Source of the DNA: Ruegeria sp. HKCCD4315
Lineage (GTDB): Bacteria; Pseudomonadota; Alphaproteobacteria; Rhodobacterales; Rhodobacteraceae
Direction: 5' to 3'
DNA length: 64,000 nucleotides
Assembly (NCBI RefSeq): GCF_013112245.1
Contig: NZ_WVRN01000001.1
Location: 2,794,501-2,858,500 of the forward strand
In this document: one piece after another, positions 48,764 to 56,585 of the stretch
How positions within the stretch are numbered: the stretch's first letter is position 1
Layout of the letters: every line of letters begins with the position of its first letter
The notes under the pieces: model-generated
What the model saw: the letters and a program-made list of their open reading frames with translations, nothing else
What the model was told of the DNA's origin: nothing
The model's database searches: none
Program-made: the position numbers and the translations under genes

Positions 48764-48797
48764 ATCCCGCCCCGGCTTGGGGCGGGATTACTTTTTG
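48764..48797 (+). terminator. Rho-independent terminator after small ORF
   Basis: Perfect 10-bp stem atcccgcccc (48764-48773) with ggggcgggat (48779-48788), 5-base loop, then tactttttg on the plus strand. Confidence 0.85.
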
Positions 48798-48845
48798 CTC
48801 AACACCACGATGTTCAGGAGCCAACGTTGATGGACCAACCAACTT

Positions 48846-48882
48846 GGGTCAGGCGCTTCGAATTCCCGAAAGCGCCTGACCC
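48846..48882. terminator. Strong hairpin downstream of the coiled-coil Gly/Asn-rich gene
   Basis: Perfect 13-bp stem gggtcaggcgctt (48846-48858) with aagcgcctgaccc (48870-48882) and an 11-base loop. It lies 48 bases after the stop of the minus-strand gene and probably ends its transcript or protects its 3' end, though no long T run follows on either strand. Confidence 0.55.
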
Positions 48883-48929
48883 GTCTTTCACTGCATCCCA
48901 CAGTGATCGCGTTCTTGTCGCGCTTTGGA

Positions 48930-50021
48930 CTACAGGTCCAAAAGCGATTTGACTTTCTCTTCAACTGTATCCGTGACGGGCTTGTTCGCCGCAGCTTCCA
49001 GGGCTTCTCGTTCAGCCAGGTTTTGCTCTTCGACGCGTTCTGTCAGATCTTCCACGTCTTCGACGGCATCGTTGTAATCGATGGCCGCTTGTTTCTCGTC
49101 ATTCAGTTCTTCGGCGGCATCAATGGAGCTATCCAGGTCAGCCTTTGCCTCTTCCAGCTCAGCTTCGATGTCCGGGTCCATGCCGCCAGCGTCTTCCAGT
49201 GCCTGTTCAAGCTCTTCAACTTTGTCCCGATTGTCCTGAACATCACGCAATGCGCCTTCCAGATCATTCTCGATCTCGGTTAAGGTCCGCTCCGGCGGTT
49301 CCAAACCTTCAAGTTCCTCCAACGCTTCTGCCAGGTCCTCACGCAGCGGTTCCCCGGCTAGCACCGTATCCCGATAAGCGGCAATTTTACCAACTCGGGA
49401 ATTCGGAGAGGCATTGGCCAGCGCAGTTGGACTTGCGTTTGCTGCATTCAGCGCGCCGAGTTCAGATGGATGCGCTTCAAGTTCTTCCGCAATACGATTG
49501 CCCCTGGGACGGGTAACTGGACGTATAGACTCTTCGACAGTCTTGGACCGGTGGGCGGTCTTGCTGTTTTGTGTTCGGGTTGTTGTGGTTTTATTCGAAG
49601 TGGACGTCGATTTGCGCGCGTTCCCTTTGCCACTGAACAGGCCTTTCAGTGAAAATCCGCCACCTTTTCTTTGACCGGACTGAGCCGACTGAGACTTTGA
49701 AGTGCCATGCCCGGATTTCCCGGCCTTTGAACCACTGCGGTTCTTGTCGGCTCCTTTCCCGCGGCTACTGTTTCCGGCCGAGCTGCTATCTCCGCTGTCC
49801 CCTTTGGCGCCGTTTCCATTGCCGCCGCCATTGCCGCCACCTTTGCCACCGCCGTTGCCGCCACCTTTACCGCCGCCGTTGCCATTTCCACCACCATTTC
49901 CCTTACCTTCCTTGGCATAAGCAAAATCAGGAGTTGCGACAGTGGCAACTATGGCCGTTGATCCCAGCAAAGCAATGGCAATTGTGGAGGCTCTGATTAA
50001 TCCGCAAGTGGTTGTTTTCAT
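48930..50021 (-). CDS. Secreted Gly/Asn-repeat protein with C-terminal coiled coil
   Basis: A 363-residue protein of no known family. A signal peptide (1-36, ending AYAKE) leads to a low-complexity stretch of GGN/GGK repeats (about 40-71), then a basic Ser/Lys/Gly-rich region to about 165, and finally an acidic helical half (about 210-360) with coiled-coil character. It is probably exported, with a sticky or surface-interacting N half. The strong SD gaggaga lies inside the end of an upstream 48-codon ORF whose TGA overlaps this ATG. Divergent from a PepSY gene that also carries GGN repeats. Confidence 0.65.
   Translation of the reverse strand: MKTTTCGLIRASTIAIALLGSTAIVATVATPDFAYAKEGKGNGGGNGNGGGKGGGNGGGKGGGNGGGNGNGAKGDSGDSSSAGNSSRGKGADKNRSGSKAGKSGHGTSKSQSAQSGQRKGGGFSLKGLFSGKGNARKSTSTSNKTTTTRTQNSKTAHRSKTVEESIRPVTRPRGNRIAEELEAHPSELGALNAANASPTALANASPNSRVGKIAAYRDTVLAGEPLREDLAEALEELEGLEPPERTLTEIENDLEGALRDVQDNRDKVEELEQALEDAGGMDPDIEAELEEAKADLDSSIDAAEELNDEKQAAIDYNDAVEDVEDLTERVEEQNLAEREALEAAANKPVTDTVEEKVKSLLDL
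49809..49904 (-). repeat. Gly/Asn(Lys)-coding tandem repeat
   Basis: Runs of nine- and twelve-base units coding GGN or GGK inside the secreted coiled-coil protein. Prone to length change by slippage. Confidence 0.8.
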
Positions 50022-50164
50022 GTCAATCTCCTCAGGCGTTGCGACAGCGGTTCGCTGAAGCTGGCCGTCGCGTTCAATCGGGTCGAAGCGAATTCGAATC
50101 GCCGCTCGTTACCAGCATTTGACTTGAGGGGGCTTGAACGCAGCGCTAACTGGTTGTTCATCAT
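50018..50164 (-). CDS. 48-codon ORF translationally coupled to secreted protein gene
   Basis: A small ORF starting ATG-ATG at 50164/50161 with a near-perfect SD (ggaggt, 50171-50176) six bases upstream. The product (MMNNQLALRSSPLKSN... ending SQRLRRLT) is Arg/Ser-rich and has no signal peptide or known family. Its TGA overlaps the ATG of the following gene by four bases, so translating it would control entry into that gene. It may be a regulatory leader peptide or a true small protein. Longer in-frame sequence upstream lacks a start signal. Confidence 0.55.
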   Translation of the reverse strand: MMNNQLALRSSPLKSNAGNERRFEFASTRLNATASFSEPLSQRLRRLT

Positions 50165-50213
50165 CGGTTCACCTCCGGCCATGTAGTCTTGTTGGAAAGA
50201 GTGTGAGAGACCT

Positions 50214-50873
50214 ATGCAGGCCAAAGTGTTTTTGTTGGTTGCGGCTTTTTTGACCGCCATGTCCGCAGGACAGGCGGAGGCAGACGCACGCGAACTCAAA
50301 CAAGCTGAGCTGCGTAAGGCAACGTTATCTGGAAGCGCAATCCGGCTGAAGCGTGTCATAAAAGGCGTGGAAAAAACATTCGGTGGAACCCCGGTCGACG
50401 CACGTGCTTTTAAAACGGACGAAATATATTACCGCATTCTGGTCAAAAAGCCGGGCGGGAAGATCGTGAGTGTCATTGTAAACGCGAGGACTGGCACTGT
50501 CGTCTCGAACCGCTCAAGCGTGGGGCGCGAGATTTCCAAGGCCGCGCGCTCAAATTCCACCAATACCAATAGCAACACCAGTCAGAACGCCTCTGCCAAC
50601 CGTGGCAACAGCGGAAACCGTGGCAACGCGGGTGGTAACGGCGGTGGTAATGGTGGCGGCAACGGTGGTGGTAATGGCGGCGGCAACGGCGGTGGTAACG
50701 GCGGCGGCAACGGCGGTGGTAACGGTGGCGGCAACAGCGGTGGTAACGGTGGTGGCAACGCCGGTGGTAATGGCGGCGGCAACGGCGGTGGTAATGGCGG
50801 CGGCAACAGCGGCGGTAATGGTGGCGGCAACGGCGGTGGTAATGGCGGCGGTAATGGTGGCGGCAAAAAATAG
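50214..50873 (+). CDS. PepSY-domain protein with long GGN repeat tail
   Basis: A 219-residue exported protein. Signal peptide 1-23 (ending QAEA); a PepSY-like domain at about 28-105 (LRKATLSGSAIRLKRVIKG, EIYYRILVKKPGGKIVSVIVNARTG); an Asn/Ser linker; then about 80 residues of GGN repeats to a final KK. PepSY proteins often sit just before PhoPQ-like systems and may modulate the sensor or protease activity; here the response regulator gene starts 37 bases downstream. The Gly/Asn tail is unusual for the family. Confidence 0.8.
   Translation: MQAKVFLLVAAFLTAMSAGQAEADARELKQAELRKATLSGSAIRLKRVIKGVEKTFGGTPVDARAFKTDEIYYRILVKKPGGKIVSVIVNARTGTVVSNRSSVGREISKAARSNSTNTNSNTSQNASANRGNSGNRGNAGGNGGGNGGGNGGGNGGGNGGGNGGGNGGGNGGGNSGGNGGGNAGGNGGGNGGGNGGGNSGGNGGGNGGGNGGGNGGGKK
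50622..50867 (+). repeat. GGN-coding 12-base tandem repeat
   Basis: About twenty units of a 12-base repeat (ggcggtaatggt and variants with synonymous third-base changes) coding GGGN. The synonymous variation suggests it is kept at protein level. The antisense frames are also open, which explains the spurious ORFs here. Confidence 0.85.
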
Positions 50874-50910
50874 AGTGATGCTGAGCCCGAATTGGCTGTA
50901 ACCTTCTGAT

Positions 50911-51570
50911 ATGCGAATCCTACTTGCTGAAGACGAACCCCAACTATGCGAGCAAGTCAAAAAGCTTTTGGGTGCGGAAGGCCACGTCGTGGACGTGGCC
51001 AACAATGGTTCGGATGCCCTGCATTTGGGGGCAACTGAGCCTTACGACATGATCATCCTCGACATCGGCCTGCCTGAGCGTGACGGTATATCGGTATTAC
51101 GTGAATGGCGCAGTGCTGGCGTCAAAACTCCGGTCTTAATCCTGACAGCCAGAGATGGCTGGAGCGAACGTGTCGACGGCCTGGATGCGGGTGCGGATGA
51201 TTATATGACCAAGCCGTTTCACATGCCGGAATTGGCGGCACGGGTCCGCGCAATTTTGCGGCGACAAAGCGGCCAGTTGAACCCCGTGATAGAAATGGGG
51301 GATGTTTCACTGGATACACGAAACGGTCGGGTCAGTGTAGGAGGCATACCGGTCGATCTGACCGCGCAAGAAATCGCGGTTCTGACCTATCTGGCGCATA
51401 ACATTGGCCGCATGGTGTCGCGCACAGAATTGTCCGAACACATCTACGAATATGATGGTGACAGGGATTCCAACACCATTGCCGTATTCGTCACGCGCCT
51501 TCGAAAGAAACTGGGTTCCGATCTGATCACCACGGTCAGAGGGCGCGGTTACATGATTGATCCTACCTGA
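50911..51570 (+). CDS. OmpR/PhoP-family response regulator
   Basis: A 219-residue DNA-binding response regulator. The receiver domain has the acidic pair ED at 7-8, phospho-Asp about D51 (ILDIGLPERDG), the LTAR Thr and TKPF Lys. The C-terminal winged helix (LTAQEIAVLTYLAHN, VFVTRLRKKLG, RGRGYM) is of the OmpR type. It overlaps the sensor kinase by one base. Divergent Gly/Asn-repeat genes upstream are the obvious candidates for control. Confidence 0.93.
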   Translation: MRILLAEDEPQLCEQVKKLLGAEGHVVDVANNGSDALHLGATEPYDMIILDIGLPERDGISVLREWRSAGVKTPVLILTARDGWSERVDGLDAGADDYMTKPFHMPELAARVRAILRRQSGQLNPVIEMGDVSLDTRNGRVSVGGIPVDLTAQEIAVLTYLAHNIGRMVSRTELSEHIYEYDGDRDSNTIAVFVTRLRKKLGSDLITTVRGRGYMIDPT

Positions 51571-52898
51571 TGCTATCGCTGCGCCAACGGGCCTTACTCG
51601 GAGGTATCGCCTCGGGTGCTTTGTCAGTAGGCGTCGGCACGCTGGTGGTATTTTCCTACATCAATACGCGCGTTCTGGATCAGTTCGACGGAGCGTTGCA
51701 GGACCGCCATACCCAGCTTGTCGTTGGTCTCAGCGTCGCGACGGATGACCCAGAAACCTTGCGCGAGTTGATCTTCGACCCGGCCTATAGCACGCCCTAC
51801 TCGGGACGGTATTGGCAGGTAACGGACAGTAACGGGGCTATCTATACTTCTGCCTCGCTTTTCGATGAAACGATCGCCGAACCACCGCGCGCAAGTGGCG
51901 AAACAATAATTTGGAACACCTCGGGTCCAGATGGTGAAGCCCTACGCAGCGCCTATCAAAAGATCACATTCGAAGACGGAACGGAGTGGGGTGTAACTGT
52001 CGCCGAAAGCAGAAGCGAGTTGATCAACGAACGCAGCGCCGCACAAAGAAACTTGTTACCGGTCTTCGGTTTGGTGGGTTTGATCGGAGTGGCCAGTTCT
52101 CTTTTGTTGATGTCCGCTATTGTCGGTCCCCTCAGAAAATTGCGCGCCGATGTAGCTCATCGTTGGGATCAGGGCGATGATCTGGTTCCTGAAGACTATC
52201 CGAGTGAGGTTTCCCCTCTTGTGGAGGATCTCAATCAATTGCTGCATCGAAATCGCGAAATTGTCTCCGGCTCAAGAAAGCAAGCTGCGGATTTGGCGCA
52301 TGCCCTCAAAACACCGGCAACCATCCTACGAAACGAGCTGTCGGAGTTGTCAGATGCTGGCGTAGAAACAGAGCCTGCGGAAGAAGCCCTTGCCCGAATT
52401 GACGCGCAACTTGGCCGTTCACTCGCGCGTATGCGCGCAACAAACACCGGAGAGCTAACGCATTCGAGGACAGACTTGTCGAATTCGGTCGAACGACTGT
52501 CCCGACTGTTCTCGGTCATGGCAGAGCGCGACGGGAAGACGCTTGTTTCGGATTGCGAGGCTGGTCTTCACGTCCGCATGGACCCTCAGGATATTGAGGA
52601 AGTGATCGGAAACCTCCTCGACAATGCCCTTAAGTGGAGCCGTACGACTTTCCAAATTACTGCAAGGCGTACAGACAACGGTATCGAACTTTGCGTTGAA
52701 GATGACGGGCCCGGTATTCCGGAGAGCGCCCGAGATGAAGCCATTCGTTCTGGCAGCCGCTTAGACACCTCTGTAATGGGAACTGGTTTGGGCCTGTCAA
52801 TTTCTGTTGATTTATTGGCGGCCTATGGTGGGAAGCTGGAACTCGGAACTTCCAGAAGATTAGGTGGTTTGGCTTGCGAGGTGAATATTACCGCCTGA
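51570..52898 (+). CDS. PhoQ-like sensor histidine kinase
   Basis: A 442-residue membrane sensor. Two transmembrane helices (about 8-30 and 163-185) bracket a periplasmic sensor domain of about 130 residues. A HAMP-like segment (IVGPLRKLRADVAHRW), the dimerisation helix with the phospho-His in DLAHALKTPATIL (about H244), and the ATPase domain (NLLDNALKWSR, DDGPGIP, GTGLGLSI) follow. The DLAHALKTP H-box matches the PhoQ subgroup, which senses cations, low pH or antimicrobial peptides. Partner of the preceding regulator. Confidence 0.92.
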   Translation: MLSLRQRALLGGIASGALSVGVGTLVVFSYINTRVLDQFDGALQDRHTQLVVGLSVATDDPETLRELIFDPAYSTPYSGRYWQVTDSNGAIYTSASLFDETIAEPPRASGETIIWNTSGPDGEALRSAYQKITFEDGTEWGVTVAESRSELINERSAAQRNLLPVFGLVGLIGVASSLLLMSAIVGPLRKLRADVAHRWDQGDDLVPEDYPSEVSPLVEDLNQLLHRNREIVSGSRKQAADLAHALKTPATILRNELSELSDAGVETEPAEEALARIDAQLGRSLARMRATNTGELTHSRTDLSNSVERLSRLFSVMAERDGKTLVSDCEAGLHVRMDPQDIEEVIGNLLDNALKWSRTTFQITARRTDNGIELCVEDDGPGIPESARDEAIRSGSRLDTSVMGTGLGLSISVDLLAAYGGKLELGTSRRLGGLACEVNITA

Positions 52899-53463
52899 GA
52901 ATAGCGCACTGTCTATTCCACTGGCATCACGGCGCAGTGCGGTTGCCGCTGAGCCGAGCCTCGCAAGGCAGGTTTCGCAGCCGCGGGATGATTGACGGTG
53001 TTGCAACAAGCCGCGAACATCTCTGAACCGATGTTATGTGGCGTGATCTCTGGGTGAGTGGTCAGCTCCTCTGCGAAGCTCACGCACCATCACTTACATC
53101 TTTCCGGCCGCGAACATTGATCCTGCGCGCGTAGAACGTCTGTTTCGGACCCAAAGCAAAAGCCTTGGACTTTTGCTCTGTGCACAAGCGGCACAAATCT
53201 TTCTGCGACCGCATGAAAACTCGCGCCGCGCCGCAATGTGAAAAGGCACCGTTCGTGCAGGGCGCCGCAAGCCGAGGGGGGCAATTCACGGACCGAGACT
53301 GCGTGCTGGGGGCCAAATTGCGTCCGGACTTCGGCAAACCTTCAATACAGCTCTTGAAACAGATCATAATTGCCATCTGGTCAAACAAATTCACTTAGCA
53401 ATGTCAGGCGTCGGAATTCTGTCATCTTCCGCCTGACTCCTCTTGTAGCCTGCGCCTCCAATG
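52899..53463. other. Gene-free stretch with possible degenerate sequence
   Basis: About 565 bases between the kinase and the SRPBCC gene. Open frames on both strands (53080-53394 minus, 53165-53398 plus) cover the same bases and have no ribosome binding site or recognisable motif. I think this is either decayed gene sequence or a dispersed intergenic element. Confidence 0.4.
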
Positions 53464-53937
53464 TCAGCGCGACGCAACCATGCTCCCTATCGCCGACAAT
53501 CCCGTTTCGACCTCGTCTACAACAACGTTTTCCATCGCAGGATCATCGGAGGAGAAATTCGCAATCCACTCAATGAGCAGCTTTTCCCCGGGCTGAATCG
53601 ACAACGTTGCCGTATATCTCTCGATCGGCAAAGAGGCATTGACCGTCGCGTAAGTATAAGAAAGGCCTTCCTCTTGTGCGATGCGTTTTTGGGTCACCTG
53701 GTCGCCGGTATCCATCTTCAAGACACGAACCAGCGACCCATCCATGACCTTCAGGGAACATGCTGATACATTGGGGTGCCAATCATCAATATCGCAGAAG
53801 TCGCCGATCATATGCCAAACCCCTGGTGTTGAGGACGGGAGTTCAAGGGAGCGTTTGACCTGAAAATCCGCCGACCAGGCTGTCGTCGCGCAAAGCAAGG
53901 CAGCGGCGGTGACTGAGAATCTGGCAATCGATGTCAT
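53464..53937 (-). CDS. Exported SRPBCC (START-like) protein
   Basis: A 157-residue protein with a signal peptide (1-22, ending AWSA) and a polyketide-cyclase/SRPBCC fold (FQVKRSLELPSSTPGVWHMIGDFCDIDDWHP, GDQVTQKR, YTYATVNASLPIERYTATLSI). Such domains bind small hydrophobic ligands. A good aaggaa SD precedes the ATG at 53937. It is divergent from the CadC-type regulator, which may control it. Confidence 0.82.
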   Translation of the reverse strand: MTSIARFSVTAAALLCATTAWSADFQVKRSLELPSSTPGVWHMIGDFCDIDDWHPNVSACSLKVMDGSLVRVLKMDTGDQVTQKRIAQEEGLSYTYATVNASLPIERYTATLSIQPGEKLLIEWIANFSSDDPAMENVVVDEVETGLSAIGSMVASR

Positions 53938-54030
53938 GGTGTTTCCTTTCCAAAAATTGAGAAGCATGAGAAATTTCTTGCCTCAGGGTGAGAGTCTTCG
54001 CAGGCTGATGGAGCCATGGAGGCGGCTGAA

Positions 54031-55719
54031 ATGTCTGGAGAAAGACCTGAAAAAGATCTGAAATCATCAGGAAAGGTACAGTTGGGAGCCTTTGTGTTTT
54101 CCGTCGAGGCTGGGGAGTTGCTAGATGGACGCGGGAATCCGGTTCACCTGCGTCGTCAAAGTTCCGAAGTTCTGGCCTACCTCATTGATCGAATGAGCGA
54201 GACGGTTTCAAAGGACGATTTGATTGAGAACATCTGGGCCAAGACCGCGGTTACGGACGACAGCCTTTCGCAGTGTATCGCTGACATCCGCAGGACCCTG
54301 AACGATGCCGATCACAGGATCGTCCGGACCATTCCCAAGAAAGGCTACAGATTGGTTCCGACCTCCATTTCTTCTGATGAGCTTCAGCCGGAAACCGCGA
54401 GCCGAACGGCCACGCGCATCGATCGGCCTAGGCTTGCTGTCTTCAGCCTCATTGGCGTCATGGTTCTGGCCCTTGGTGCAGTCTGGGGTCTGGGGTGGGG
54501 GCGGAACACTGCGTCAGAAGAACTGCCCTTGCCTTCCAAGCCATCCATTGCAGTTCTGGCATTTCAAGACCTTAGCGTCGGCCCAGATGCCAACTACCTC
54601 AGCGATGCCATCGCTGAAGGCATTATCGTGGACTTGTCCCGCTATTCCGAACTCTTCGTCATCGCCCGAAACTCGAGCTTCAGCTTTCGCGACAGCACCA
54701 CTGATGTCAGCCAAATATCCCGTGCGCTTGGCGTTCGTTACTTGCTGGAGGGCAGTCAGCAAAAAAGCGGCGATCAGCTGCGCGTCACCGTTCAGCTGAT
54801 TGATGCCGTTGAAGGTCGCAGCCTTTGGTCAAATGTCTACAACAGCGACCTTGGCGATGTCTTTGCGATGCAGGACGAGATCGTGCAAAAAACAGTCGCG
54901 ACCGTTGCACAACGAGTCATCAACTTCGAAGGTCAGAAAGCGATCAAGTCCGACGAAGCGAAGTTGACCGCCTTGCTTTTGAATTGGAAGGCACGTCAAC
55001 ATCTCTTTTCCTTTACCCCTGAGGGCAATGAAAAAGCACGTCTGGCCAATCTGGCTGCGATCGAGGCTGATCCGACGCAGCCCTACGGGTATGTCGGGCT
55101 GACGTTTGTTCATATCAACAGATACCGCTGGAGTTGGACGGACGAGGACCCGATTGTTGAGCTGGATGCCGCACGGCGCTACGCGCGCAAAGCCGTTCAG
55201 GTCGCGCCGGAGTATTATGACGCGCATACGGCGATGGCCTACATGCATATTCAGGAAGGTGCGCTGGACAAGTCGGTGGCGCGCTTTCGAAAGGCACTGG
55301 AACTAAATCCCAACGACACAAGCGCGATGGCAGCACTTGCCGAAGCACTGACCTATGGCGGGCGAGCAGAAGAGGCCGAACAACTAATGCTGCGCGTCGT
55401 CCGCCTGGACCCACTCCATGAGGACTGGATCAAATGGAACCTTGCCTGGGTACAATGGCACACACGAAATTGCGACGATGCGCTCGAGACCATGAACGGC
55501 ATGTCCGAGATACCTCCAATGGCCTATCGTGTGCTGGCAATTATCCAGATGTGCCGGGGCGATCGAGACGAGGCGAGAAAAGCGGTCGGGCAACTCATCA
55601 ATTTCGATCCTGAATATTCCCTGCGGGACGTTCTTCACAATTATGAAGGAAAATATGTCGTCGCTTCTGATTTGGAACGCGTGCTGAACGACCTGCGTGA
55701 AGCTGGGTTGCCAGAGTAA
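54031..55719 (+). CDS. CadC-like membrane transcriptional regulator with TPR region
   Basis: A 562-residue one-component regulator. Order: OmpR/CadC-type winged helix (about 15-110; LRRQSSEVLAYLIDRM, IADIRRTLNDADHRIVRTIPKKGYRL), one transmembrane helix (about 135-155), a periplasmic domain of the type found in adenylate cyclase/TolB-like fusions (SIAVLAFQDLSVGPDANYLSDAIAEGI, RSLWSNVYNSDLGDVFAMQDEIV), then TPR-like repeats (KSVARFRKALELNPNDTSAMAALAEAL). ATG at 54031 chosen for its ggagg SD eight bases upstream; the frame allows 54016. No target is known; the divergent SRPBCC gene and the protease operon downstream are candidates. Confidence 0.87.
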   Translation: MSGERPEKDLKSSGKVQLGAFVFSVEAGELLDGRGNPVHLRRQSSEVLAYLIDRMSETVSKDDLIENIWAKTAVTDDSLSQCIADIRRTLNDADHRIVRTIPKKGYRLVPTSISSDELQPETASRTATRIDRPRLAVFSLIGVMVLALGAVWGLGWGRNTASEELPLPSKPSIAVLAFQDLSVGPDANYLSDAIAEGIIVDLSRYSELFVIARNSSFSFRDSTTDVSQISRALGVRYLLEGSQQKSGDQLRVTVQLIDAVEGRSLWSNVYNSDLGDVFAMQDEIVQKTVATVAQRVINFEGQKAIKSDEAKLTALLLNWKARQHLFSFTPEGNEKARLANLAAIEADPTQPYGYVGLTFVHINRYRWSWTDEDPIVELDAARRYARKAVQVAPEYYDAHTAMAYMHIQEGALDKSVARFRKALELNPNDTSAMAALAEALTYGGRAEEAEQLMLRVVRLDPLHEDWIKWNLAWVQWHTRNCDDALETMNGMSEIPPMAYRVLAIIQMCRGDRDEARKAVGQLINFDPEYSLRDVLHNYEGKYVVASDLERVLNDLREAGLPE

Positions 55720-56389
55720 GACGTACTAGAACGGGTTGAATCGCGACCGTGGACGTCTCTCAAAGGAATGTCTACGACAGCAGCGGTGTTCCCTCCTAAA
55801 GTTCCTTATTGCTCGTTATAAAGATAGCGATGCGATCTTTGGGCTAATCTCTTGCAGGCAACCTGGTCCGGTTTTGTACACGCAGCGAAGTGCTGGTTTG
55901 CCCCGCTTGGTAAGACTTCGCCCAACAGAGTTAAATGTTTACAATTGGTGGCGGCGCATTGCCCAGCCGCTTCTGTTTGTGGGCCAGCGGGATTTCAACA
56001 AGCCCAACGCCCCTGTCTGTTAGGGGGAAAGCGCTTTCTGGTCTGCAAATCAGCCCTGATTTTCCAAAACGGGAAATCAGGTTAAACGAAACGCCGCGAT
56101 GCCTATTTGCTGCTATTTTTCGATGGTCTGACCTGATAGGCAATTGCGAACGCCATGCGCAAACCAATTCAACTCCATAAGTGACGACCATATCAGCAGG
56201 ATTTACACCATGCGGATGCATTGATTCCTGGGATAAATAACCCGGGCGATCTATCCCATTGCCAAATCGACCCCAATTGCCGCAAAGCGTATGCCTTTTT
56301 AGCCATTTGAAAACACTATAAAATAAAACCCATCGAGGTGAAACAAACTGACTCCAATCTGGTTAAAATTCGCGGCACGCAATCAAAAG
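55720..56389. other. Gene-free stretch before the protease operon
   Basis: About 670 bases. The left half has overlapping open frames in three readings without ribosome binding sites, which looks like decayed or non-coding sequence. The right half, from about 56260, is strongly AT-rich. A 7-bp inverted repeat tgggata/tatccca (56229-56258) is a possible operator. Confidence 0.4.
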
Positions 56390-56418
56390 TTGAAAGAATC
56401 AGCATTATTAGCTAAATT
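56390..56418 (+). promoter_or_regulatory. Candidate sigma-70 promoter of the protease operon
   Basis: TTGAAA (56390-56395) and TAAATT (56413-56418) are 17 bases apart, in AT-rich sequence 40 bases before the start of the small secreted peptide. Five of six and four of six consensus matches. The only well-spaced pair I saw in this region. Confidence 0.42.
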
Positions 56419-56457
56419 AAACAATATTTATTTCTCCGACTTAACGGAGTTGCTGCT

Positions 56458-56568
56458 GTGAAATTAACTTTGGTAATTGTTGTTTTGCTCGCTTCGCTGT
56501 TTGCGGCATCCCCATCTGCGGTGCATTCTCAGGTTGGGTGCGATCCTTCACGCGAATCGTGCCGATAA
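56458..56568 (+). CDS. 36-residue secreted Cys peptide
   Basis: A short ORF with a GTG start at 56458 and a cggag SD eight bases upstream. The product starts MKLTLVIVVLLASLFAA, a textbook signal sequence with likely cleavage near VHS-Q, leaving a mature peptide of about a dozen residues with two Cys (QVGCDPSRESCR) that could form one disulfide ring. Its stop is 17 bases before the 673-residue membrane protein gene. Whether it is a signal, a toxin-like peptide or a small accessory subunit cannot be told. No family known to me. Confidence 0.6.
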   Translation: MKLTLVIVVLLASLFAASPSAVHSQVGCDPSRESCR

Positions 56569-56585
56569 GATAGCGACGTAACATC

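Noticed and set aside
50622..50867. Repeat array considered as CRISPR
   Set aside because: Units are 12 bases, contiguous, in frame and code GGGN; there are no spacers and no cas genes.
50550..51005. Minus-strand Ala/Thr- and Pro-rich repeat proteins
   Set aside because: Antisense readings of the GGN repeat in the PepSY gene; no start signals.
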